Assembly (NCBI GenBank): GCA_000310025.1
Contig: FN649758.1
Span: forward strand, 3,597,544-3,661,543
Direction of reading: 5' to 3'
DNA from: Ectocarpus siliculosus
Lineage: Eukaryota > Sar > Phaeophyceae > Ectocarpales > Ectocarpaceae
Length of the DNA: 64,000 nt
The stretch's first letter is position 1. The number at the start of each line of letters is the position of its first letter. The notes under the pieces are model-generated. The model had not been told where the DNA came from, did not search any database, and worked only from the letters and a program-made list of their open reading frames with translations. A program made the translations under genes and the position numbers. Positions 25,801-34,506 of the stretch are shown here, one piece after another.

Positions 25801-28800
25801 CGCCGGCTGCGTTCGCCTCGAGTCGTGGGAGCTTCCGCCGCCTGCGCCCCCTGGCGGCAATGCGGCATCCTCGGGCGTCGCTAGTTCTGCCAGTCTTGCG
25901 GAGTTGCGGGTACGATCGCCCTCATGTATGCCGAATGAACACTTAAAAAAATCACCATGTGTGCACACGTTTTCAGCTAGTCGTATCTGTAGATGCACCT
26001 GGAGGTCGGATTCAAGGTTATGCGGCGAAGCTCTGTGTGTCGAACGCTTCAAAAATGGATGCTTGCGAACGTTTTCAGCGAGTTGTATGCCTGGAAGGCT
26101 CTCTTCGGGTTCAAGATTCACTCGACGGAATCCTGTACACTGCACACTTCCAAGGAAAACATATGCTCGCAAGTTTTTGGCGAGTCGTGTTTAGATAGTT
26201 TACCTGCATCGCTTTCTGCGGGTTCTCATGACTTTGTGCGGCGGAATACGTACCGCGAGACCCTTCCGTCCCGTCGCTCTTGTTGTCGGGCAAGCGGACA
26301 TCGCCCTCCCTTGTTGTTGGACGGCTCTGCCCGTCCAATCAGAGGAAAACTGAAGCGTGGCCGGGTTCTTGCATCCTGATCCCCCCGCACCCCCGCACCC
26401 ACAATTAGCCACTTTGATGCTCACGTTGTTTTCTTTTTTCGTTTGCACTTACCCGGCAGGTGGTGGTGCTAAACTACTGCCGGGGTTTGCAGGCCAAGTT
26501 TCTGGCCAAACTGGTCGACCACGCGAAGCACCTGCGGAGACTAGAGATATATGGTAAGCACGGGGGTAGCAGTATTGCGAACCAGGCCCGGGATTGCGCC
26601 TCCACTGTATGTAGAACAAGGTGTTCTTGTAGCGCTGTGTTGGACGCTAACCGTCTGTACGTGGGAAGGACAGAACATTATTGATGACGTCGTTCGGAGA
26701 ATCCAGGTGGAACAGACGAGTGGCGAAACCTACTAGTAGAACATCCACTGCTGTGTTGCGCGCGAGAGATGCATCGCATGCGCATGAACTTCGAAGAGGT
26801 AAATACATATGCATACATTCCGTATATTGTGGTGCGGTTCCGTGCATGCACCATGTCCTCCGCATATGGATGCGCCATGTCCTTTAGTAGACTTCTGTTC
26901 GAGTATGTATGACGACGTGATTGTTAAAATGAACAGGCTAGCCGCCTTTGTACGGCCTGATAGTACTCGAATTTTGTACCTTTTACCCACGCCGAGAAAA
27001 AGCTAAGCGTTGGCTTGGTGCGTGCTTGTTTTGCTCCGCTTTCTTGGTGGATTTCCTTTTTTTCGCGAATGCGTGAATACCCGCACGCTCCCTACGGACT
27101 TGGTCCTTTTTTCGGCTGTGTGGCGGCTGTGTGGCAGGCGCTGCAGCGGTCGTTGGTCCGCATCCGCACGGCGGCAGCTCGAGCAAGACAAAGAAGGAGC
27201 AGACCGCGGGGAAGAGAGATCTCAGGTACGTAAGACGGACACGCGTCCTGTTCGGCGCAGGAGGTACCAAACTAAGGGGAGATCGACTTGTACGCAGGTT
27301 GTTCTTTTTGCTGTTGCTGCGTTGCTGCTGCTGCTGCTGACCGTGCCGTCGTTGTTGTTGCTGAATGGTATTGTCGGCTATGGTACCGTGGTTGATGAGG
27401 CTGCTCTAGGATGTGTGGGAATTTGTTCAGAAGTTTGCGACTAACGTGAACCGTTGCCCCGTTCCTGACTTCGTATGAACCACATTGGTCTGCCCACGCT
27501 CCCTCACAGTTTTCCCAAGCAATATTTGTACAACTTGATCGTGCCGCCGATAACGCGTGTGACTTTCTTGTGTGTTTCTCGTAGTCACCTTGAATGTCGG
27601 CAACGGCAGACCGAGTGGCACGTGATGAACTCCCTCAATATCGCACACTAGCGACGGAGTCGAGCCTTGCACCGTGTGTATGAAGGCATGTACGAGACGC
27701 AGTACAAGTTTTCAGTTACACGCAAAGCCTGTAATCACCTCTGGAGGCGGCCGCACCGACAAGAAATATACCGTTGCGCTACCAGCTGTCCTCCTCGAGA
27801 CATATGAATCAGCCTCGAGGCCGTTTTGTCGTTCGACCCTTGCAGACCCCCTCAAGGGGGGACGCGGATGGCACACGGCGCGAGTCCGGTCGGCGAAGCT
27901 TCGGATTTGGCTTGTCCCTTGTGTAGGAAGAATACAGGGTATATGGACTACGACATGCGTGATTTATGATCTTGTCTCCCAACCCCCCCCCTCCCCGTGA
28001 TGTTGTTGACAGCCGCGTGGAGTTCAACCGGTTGGCGGGGAAGGCGACGGCCATCCTCAAGGGTCTTGACAAGGGTCGCCCGAAGCTCGTAGTCGTGCGG
28101 TGAGTCTTGCTGGTTTCTTTTCGGCATTTTGGTTTTTCGTGCCGGCCGTGTGACGACCATTAGTTGCTACGCAGCTTCGTTCGAAAACGTACGGTACGCA
28201 ACACACGGATAGGCTACTCGGTCAGTTAGAATTACCCGAGAGGATAGACTTGCCACATTCTCTCGCCCTTGCGTCGTATTCATGCACTTGGTGCGAAACA
28301 TCCCCTCCCCCCCCCCGCCGCGCATCAACACCGATGCAGAGCACCGTAGATAGCAGTTTTCCAATGTGAAATTCGGCCTTGACGCACATGTCATGTGGCG
28401 CCCGGGTTATCGCTCTTCGGATCGGATTCGTTCATCTTCAGGGCCGAGCGAGAGGTTGCGTTTTCTGTTTTCGTTGATGCTCTTCATATTGCAGCGGTTA
28501 TGCCGTTTGCGTCTGTTGGACCGTACTCGTCTCGTGAACTCGCATTCGGAGACAGACACCACGGTTTGTACGCCAGAATAACATGTTGCCGGGACCCCCG
28601 GGGGTTGCTCTCTGTGACCCTGCCGCTTGCGCGGGGAGGCAAATCTCATTGTCGGTCCCCTCTCTTGCGCTCTAACGAACAACCTTGCCGTTTCGATCAG
28701 CGAATCAATCACCTACCGCCACCACAGCAAACACTTGTTGCTGTTCAACTCCGCCTGCTCGCAACAACCCTCATTCGCAGGACGAAAAAGGAGTTCCTAC

Positions 28801-28835
28801 GGGAGCAAGAGGGTGCTCGGGAGGGTGGAAATTAG
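11623..28835 (+). CDS. leucine-rich repeat protein with RanBP2 and CCCH zinc fingers (19 exons)
   Basis: Exons: 11623-11969, 12276-12390, 13108-13179, 13868-14000, 14671-14783, 15513-15752, 16076-16359, 16823-17680, 18102-18641, 20223-20301, 20711-20766, 21170-22288, 22804-22909, 23572-23958, 25658-25909, 26460-26553, 27138-27225, 28013-28099, 28781-28835. All phases agree and give 1674 residues plus stop; the start exon is missing. Repeats such as CPALSTLKIDACQAVTGAFL and LLELNLDGCSGFGDAAVRMV are cysteine-containing LRRs of the AMN1/F-box-LRR class. They are interrupted by a RanBP2 finger (residues 422-441), long Ser/Gly/Pro linkers, and a CCCH finger (1331-1350), with more LRRs after it (FLEIHSCPGLKRLEG, VVVLNYCRGLQAKFL). 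Residue numbers count from 11623. LRRs bind proteins; RanBP2 fingers bind ubiquitin or RNA; CCCH fingers usually bind RNA. Least certain junctions are exons 6-7, 8-9 and the last exon. Confidence 0.8.
16319..16841 (+). other. RanBP2-type zinc finger split by an intron
   Basis: Exon 7 ends with WACSRCTLLNAERR and exon 8 begins STCQACRTPR. Spliced, they give W-x-C-x2-C-T-x2-N-x6-C-x2-C, the exact RanBP2/NZF consensus. Phases match (2 bases plus 1 base). The TL after the second cysteine, where ubiquitin-binding NZF domains commonly have TF, leaves ubiquitin binding possible but unproven. Confidence 0.8.
16753..16814 (+). repeat. (CT)n microsatellite acting as polypyrimidine tract
   Basis: About 31 CT units end eight bases before the acceptor at 16822 (CCGCCCTAG). 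The tract therefore serves as the polypyrimidine tract of the intron that divides the RanBP2 finger. Confidence 0.85.
22838..22897 (+). other. CCCH zinc finger in the LRR protein
   Basis: Exon 13 (22804-22909) encodes a C-x7-C-x6-C-x3-H pattern: CIRFLQDKCPNSARDCSWAH. The spacing is canonical for CCCH fingers and is preceded by a basic stretch (GRKKMGR). The finger occupies a single 106-base exon with phase-compatible junctions on both sides. Confidence 0.8.
23958..24075 (+). repeat. 25-bp minisatellite starting at a splice donor
   Basis: Five imperfect copies of a 24-25 base unit (GGTGTGAAAGTTTGTTGAAC plus CTACA) begin at the donor of exon 14 (TTCAG|GTGTGA). Most units recreate CAGGTGTGA or CAGGTGTAA, so potential donor sites are repeated downstream of the real one. 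Confidence 0.8.
24330..25080. repeat. diverged repeats inside an LRR-gene intron
   Basis: Two or three related blocks share phrases such as CCCTCCCGTGTAAA followed by CGG or GGG and GTTA.TCA.TCTCGAT (near 24695-24745 and 25020-25065), and CCGTTGTCGGTTTACCGT against GCCGGTTGACCGTGT. They look like degraded duplicated or mobile sequence. No intact ORF spans them. Confidence 0.5.
25955..26195 (+). repeat. about 108-bp intronic tandem repeat with open frame
   Basis: Two full units and a partial one are seen at both DNA and protein level. The open frame reads CTRFQLVVSVDAPGGRIQ, then CERFQRVVCLEGSLRVQ 36 codons later, then SFWRVVF after a further 36. The frame lies in the intron between exons 15 and 16. 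It could be a minisatellite or a skipped or alternative exon array. Confidence 0.55.
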
Positions 28836-29068
28836 AGTGGTAGGTCTGCGGGGGAAACGGGGGGCGTGTGGCGGGGTTCCTGACGTCCTGCTCAAAACAG
28901 GGTTTTAAAGTCAAATCCTGGTCGATCGTTTGTTTTATTGTTGTTGTTGTTGTCTTCACATTAAAAACCGTTCCGATCTCTCTCTACCCAGTGTGTGGTA
29001 TATTGAAACCAATATAGACTATTTTGTTTTGTATGGGATTTAGTGTAGTAGACATTAACCTCTTGGCG

Positions 29069-29120
29069 GGAGCAAGAGGGTGCTCCGGGGTTGGGTTTTA
29101 GGGTGGTAGGCGTGCAGTTC
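29069..29120 (+). repeat. duplicated copy of the last LRR-gene exon end
   Basis: GGGAGCAAGAGGGTGCTC occurs at 28801 within the proposed last exon and again at 29069. After it, both copies share a TTAGAGTGGTAGG/TTAGGGTGGTAGG block about 20 bases on. The second copy lies about 270 bases downstream and outside the model. Confidence 0.7.
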
Positions 29121-29527
29121 TCTTGCGGCGGAACTTGTTCCTCTTGGGCGGGGCCGTCGAACCCACCGGCGGTGTTTTTTCTCGGTGATCGATTCTGCTT
29201 GCCATCTGATCCCGACTTTTTTTCACTCGGTGTGCGTCTTTGTCGCATTTCGGCGATAAGAACATGATGTTCGCACGATTTGGGTACCCCCTTCGCGAAT
29301 AGATGCGCAGATTACGACGGGGTCTGTGCCTGATGAGGGGAAGGCTACCGACCGGGGTGTGAGTTAAGGGAAATGGAAAATGCCCCCACCGACCATACAG
29401 AGGGTGAAAGGTTCGTGTTCCCTGCTGAGAAGCAATGACTGTTGTAGTCCAGTGGTCATCGTGCTTTTCACCAAAAGGTAGTGCCGGGGTCTGCCTACAT
29501 ATAGCTGTGAATCCACGGACTCGGTGT

Positions 29528-29558
29528 TCACCCCCAGGGATGTCATCCCTGGGGGTGA
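29528..29558. repeat. perfect 15-bp-arm hairpin
   Basis: TCACCCCCAGGGATG is followed, after a single base, by its exact reverse complement. The 31-base near-palindrome has no poly-T tract or gene end next to it. Confidence 0.9.
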
Positions 29559-31562
29559 GGACTCCGACTTCGGGTACATTGCCTACGAGTCAACATCCCG
29601 CAAGCCTTCGTCCCTGTGCAGAGCCGCTTGATGGGTCACGCGATTGGTTCTTGACACGAGAGATCCGCGGTGATGTACGGTACGGCACGTTACAACTTGT
29701 TACCGTGGAGGTTAGTGGAGGCTCTATTGTTGCAGCCGGTTTGTAGCAATCTCCTCGTTCGAGTAACCTTGCAAGATACTGTACGTACGTACTGCAGTAC
29801 TTCGATGAAAGCAATCCTCTGGTGTTTGGTCTGCCTATTCACACAGCTATATTGTTATCGACCAATAAAACACGAAAAAAACGGAATTGTGTTTTCTTGA
29901 ACATATAAAAATGCCATTGACAATCGAGGCCAGTTCAGCGAGGAGGGCAGAATTTGCAAGCGGGTGAACGGGCAAATCGTGCCCGCTTCAATTAAAAAAG
30001 GTCATGCAAGAATGAACTCTTCAGTATGAAATGAATGGCAGCACCACCACGCAAACTCACTGCTGTCCGACGACATCACACCAGTGGCAATGAATTCTGT
30101 AATAATTACCATAATCTTTGCATAGGCCAGTTTCGCGAAGAGGGAAGAAATGTCCAAAGGGGATGGTAGGGCAAACATATATGCAGAGATGCAGTCCATG
30201 AAATATATATGGGGTGTTTGATTTAATTAATTGTTTTTCGGTTTGGGGAGTACGTATGGAGGCGTTTTTCCCCGAAAGCGTTAAAAGAAGGAGTCGGGTT
30301 TTTTTGGGGCTTGCTACTTTCACGAATCCGTGTTTTTGACAGAAGCATCGGACAAGCGCACCGCGGGCGCTGTAACATCACTGAGAACGCTAGAAAGACC
30401 TGTCAGACTCACATCCAGGTCTGTTGTGGAGATGGACAAGCGGCAGAAGCGGCGTTCAGTCCGTTCTTGGCCCAAAACTAGGCATTGTGTGGTGCTCTCG
30501 TCTTCAACTGCTGCTGTTGGTGCTGGGGGATTTTTTTCAATCACACATAGCAAAGACGGAAACAGTAGAACGAGTACAGCAGCAGCACCAAGACCTCCAA
30601 CGCGCTGATTCCTTCGGTTCGGCTGTCTATATGATACCATCTCCCGGCGCCGTGCTGCTTCGTGGATATTGGGTGCTTGGGTGCTGCTCAAAAAAGTGTG
30701 TGAGAGACGTGTGCCACCTCACCAAAATGCCGTTGGAAAAAATGCGGCGAGATGATACGTTTTCGGTCGGACGCATCAACATCAATCCACGGCACCACGC
30801 AGCAGTAGAGCAACAGGGCCTCCGACACGCTAATTCTTTCGGATTGTCCATCTATATGATGCTGGCCGTCAGCACGGCTGCCGCCCTATGATTGTTGAGC
30901 TCGTCTACCTTTGGGCAGGTGGTGGTCAAGGATGGGAGTCGCAACCGTGAAAAATGAGCTGGCAAACTGAAGAAATCGCAAGCAACACCCAGGTGGCGAC
31001 ACTCTGCCCTGCGCCTGTTGTTGCTGAAAACTGAAAACAGCAGGCCAGGTGGACGGGATCTTTCTAAGTGTGTTGTCCTCTGTGTCGGGTGCTGCTCATT
31101 GCGCTTTCAACGCTGCTCTATGGTGAGAAATACCATGTCAACCTGTTGTGTGTCGAGAAAAACGTGTATTCAGGGAAGGAAACGTACTTTTGGCGATGAC
31201 ATCACGAATAATAGAACAAGCGAAAAATAAATATTTTAGGCGATTCGACGAGGGCCGCACTTTCGCTGCGAGGTCCGAATGTCTGAAAGTGCCGGTCACG
31301 GGTGCATCTAGACCCCAAGATGCACATTAATCTAGACTAGGGTAGCATCCCATTTTGAGATCTTTTGGTTCCACGTGCAAGTGCTGCTGCTGTTGTTGCA
31401 TGTGTATATGCGCGCGTGGGGGGGCGAGGGGTTGGGGTGGAAGTGAAACGTTCGACAATCCGATTTGTTTGGGGAGAGGTGTCGAGATGTGTGCAGTACA
31501 CTGCTTGTACACGCAGCAGACTATAGACTGGACTTTACGACACATGTGTGCCAGATGGACTT

Positions 31563-31895
31563 GTCTCTGCTTGCGTTGTGAAGTACCAAGATTGAACCAA
31601 GGGAGTGTGCCTCTTTCTCTCCGGCCCATGATAGATAGTGACTGCTAATCTCAGTTGATACCCCGCATAGCGTGAAGAGGGAGCGGAGGATCCCAGAATA
31701 TCTGTCGTTGATTTCTATTGACTTGCGGACCCCTCGGGGCCAGTTTATTTGAATGTACCTTTTTAGGGTAAGTTAACCTGTGACCACGGGAATCGACCGC
31801 GTCAAATGTTGGATCAGTACGGACATACGAAGGTACTGGGTAGAGAGAGATCGGAACGGTTTTTAATGTGAAGACAATAACAACAACAACAATGC
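31563..31895 (-). mobile_element. AAC-ended short retroposon-like element
   Basis: The reverse complement of this segment matches 41506-41832 almost base for base over about 330 bases. Elements in the family share GTGACCACGGGAATCGACCG, CAGTACGGACATACGAAGGTACTGG, ATCGGAACGGTTTTTAATGTG and a terminal (AAC)n run. There is no protein domain; the shared frame is a by-product of sequence identity. Short length, many truncated copies and a simple-sequence end fit a non-autonomous retroposon. Confidence 0.7.
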
Positions 31896-32138
31896 CTACT
31901 GTATGGCGCTGCTGCTGTATCGTCCGCGGCGTTGTATTATTGCACGGTGGCGACCACACGGAGAAAATACCCCTCAGACGTTTCATATCTATCTGCGCCC
32001 CCCGATCAACCTGAAAAAAAACCAGTAGTTTCTGCATTCTCTTAGTGACTCTTCCTATCTAACGGCTTTTACGCCCTCTGGCGCAGCCGCGTTCTCGACC
32101 AGTTCGCGGCCGCTAGGCCGTGCTTTGGCCGTGGGTGA

Positions 32139-32153
32139 GGGTTAGGGTTAGGG
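32139..32153 (+). repeat. short interstitial telomere-like tract
   Basis: GGGTTAGGGTTAGGG is two and a half units of TTAGGG. It is flanked by ordinary sequence and a 26-bp tandem duplication, so it is not a chromosome end. Confidence 0.75.
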
Positions 32154-32500
32154 TAGATGTGGGGTGAGGAACCTAGCCTTGCTCGCGTGAGGAACCTAGC
32201 CTTGCAAAGTGCAACATCGGTTAGTCCTAAATAAAGAGTCACTAACAGAGTGTAAATAGACCTAAAAACTGTAAAAAGTCAGTCTAGTCTACAGTACATT
32301 ATGGGTCTACGGTCACTGATACATAGATAGTATGTACCACATATCAGCCTACCGCCCGACGACGAAGGTCCCGCACAACAACACGAAGACGACCGTAAGG
32401 AGACAAACCAGCTGGACTACAGCAGTAAACTGCTGATGATTATATGCTGTTGAGAACTTGCCTCGAATAGTGCAGCGCGCGCAAATGGTTGGTACATTAT

Positions 32501-32985
32501 CTGTGCCCCACAGACAAACCTACAGCAGCACGCGAGCCATCAACAAAGCACTAAGAAAAGGGCGGTGAGCGATGGAGCGATGTCGATGTCGGCCGACTGG
32601 ATCGAGCCTACAAAATAAGAACAGAGCTCTGACAAACGATTTGTAGGGGAAAAAAAAAGCATCGTGTTATTATAATAAATGTTCTGAATTTTTTCTTCCC
32701 GCTTGAACAGATGTCCTTCCTTCCGGAGGTAGGTGTGCTTTTTATTGCGAGGAGAGGAGGGTTGTGTGGTGTCGGTCTTGAGTGTTAACGCCATCCACCA
32801 GACAAGCATTCCTCGATCACGTGCACATCCCTACCGCGGGATATACATAGAGCAGCAGATGCATTGATGCACTCGAGGGAGAGAGAGAGAGAGAGAGAGA
32901 GACGGAAACCACCCGGCCTAATACCACCGCCGGCCGATGGCGGGTCTTCCAGTGGTTCTTTCACGCCGCACAACAAGTAGTAAGT

Positions 32986-33035
<50 letters not shown>

Positions 33036-34506
33036 CTTCACATTAAAAACCGTCCCCATCTCTCTCTACCCAAGTATAAAATCCAGTGATTTGTGATGAC
33101 GAACCCATTAATGCCAGAGCAACAAAAGTACAAACTACGCGCCGCCAGAGTCTAAAAATTAAGACAAAATATGAATCACTCATAAATAAAGACTACAGCA
33201 TTTTCCCCTCTCCCCGGAACGGTCCTCGTACAAGTACGCATTACGGAATTTACGGTCCTCGGTTGTTCGTCCCTGCCCTCCTCCGCCATTCCTCCGCGTT
33301 GTCCTGCCGCGCCGTGCCTCTCGCCTCTCACTCTCCCTCGAAAGTTCACCGCACACTCCGTAGAGAGAGGGCAGCAGCCGGGATCTACCCGAGCTTTCGC
33401 GTGCGAGGACAAGCCCACCCACCGGCTCCGTGATTGCGCGCCGTGCTCAACAGGACACCGGTGGTTGTTGCATCCGGAGGGATAATGTGAGTACACCATA
33501 AAAAAAAGCAAGCCCAAAAGAGTGCACCTCCTATTTTTCCTTCTTGAGAGTTGCACAAAAACCGTTTCTCGTGGAGAAGGGGGAGGAGAGAGCAGCGACC
33601 GTCCCCACTCCGTTCCCCTCGAGACGAGAGCTCGTCAGAGCGGGACTTGAAGGGACGGCGGCTGACGTACGCAAAGACCACCACGATGCCTTGTCAGGGT
33701 GGGTGTTTAGGGCGGGACCATGTCTTATCACGCAGGTGTGCTTGGCGTTCGGAAGTAGTGGTGGGTATCCCAAAGCGCACCGCTTTCCTGTGTGTTCTTG
33801 ACTTGCATCGGCTACACAGAGGTATGTAGTTGCCGTGCGTCTCGCCAAGCCAGAAGAGAGAAAACATCAGGGCAGCCAAAACAGAACGGCTCGAGCGCAC
33901 CCTCCTTATTATCCTTTCATCCCTTCCCTGTTTGTGTGACGGGAGCGCAATAAATAGCTCCGGAAATTTCGACCGTTCTCTCTTTTCCGAACACGAAATG
34001 TTTCTTGCAGTTTCAGACAGACGCGAGAACGGTTACATACATACGGCTCCGGCCGTTTTCGCGCTGGCCTGAACCTCCTTTTCCGGTGCATGCGGTGCTT
34101 GTGCTCACAGTTGTTGAGTCACTAGGCTCTGCCGTCGACACCGGGTTTTCTTCCCCGTTGCCGAAGCTCACTTGAATCTTCAATCCTCCCCCTACTGTAA
34201 TTTACATGTACAGTCGTTCGCGTCCTCTATTTGGTCTGCATACGGCAGTTGAATCCACATTGCACACGAATTGAACCGCCGATTATAAGAAATCATCTCG
34301 AAACGAACGTTGCGGGGGCGTGATTGATGACTGCCACCAGTCGGTAGAGCATGAAACCGGCGCAACCAACCCACCTCTGCTGCTCTGTCTTGCAGCTCAG
34401 CCCTCTGATTTCCCCAATTTTTGCCATGACGCGCTGTAAAACGTTTCCAGCGATCGAGCGCTGTACCGGGTTTCTTCAACCATCTTATTTTGAAGGTAGC
34501 TGGGAA
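32501..34506. other. upstream flank of the first duplicated gene
   Basis: No protein gene is supported. Parts of it resemble the flank of the second gene copy: GGGCGGTGAGCGATGGAGCG near 32563 against GGGCGACGAGCGACGGAGCG near 40369, and a second stretch near 33215-33330 against 40615-40700. It probably holds the promoter. A (GA)n tract lies at 32878-32902. Confidence 0.45.
32988..33072 (+). repeat. (GTT)n with truncated retroposon end
   Basis: About 15 GTT units are followed by GTCTTCACATTAAAAACCG and CCATCTCTCTCTACCCA, the terminal block of the AAC-ended family in the opposite orientation. A similar stub lies at 28931-28990. Confidence 0.8.

Larger units (their letters stand above)
28836..32500. 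other. intergenic, repeat-rich, no gene supported
   Basis: Contains the duplicated end of the LRR gene, a strong hairpin, retroposon copies and a telomere-like tract, described separately. A pair of about 60-base related blocks (near 30598-30660 and 30828-30890, both with TTC(G/T)G.TT and TCTATATGAT) marks a local duplication. A 26-bp unit (GTGAGGAACCTAGCCTTGC) is repeated twice at 32163-32207. Confidence 0.5.

Noticed and set aside
30320-30691. Minus-strand 123-codon ORF with one hydrophobic segment (GAAAVLVLLFPSLLCVI)
   Set aside because: The hydrophobic run is suggestive, but there is no supporting signal, homology or neighbour, and local duplications make chance open frames likely.
31651-32037. 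Minus-strand ORF shared with the plus-strand ORF at 41501-41740
   Set aside because: Protein identity only reflects the near-identical repeat copies; the frame has no domain and is broken in other copies.
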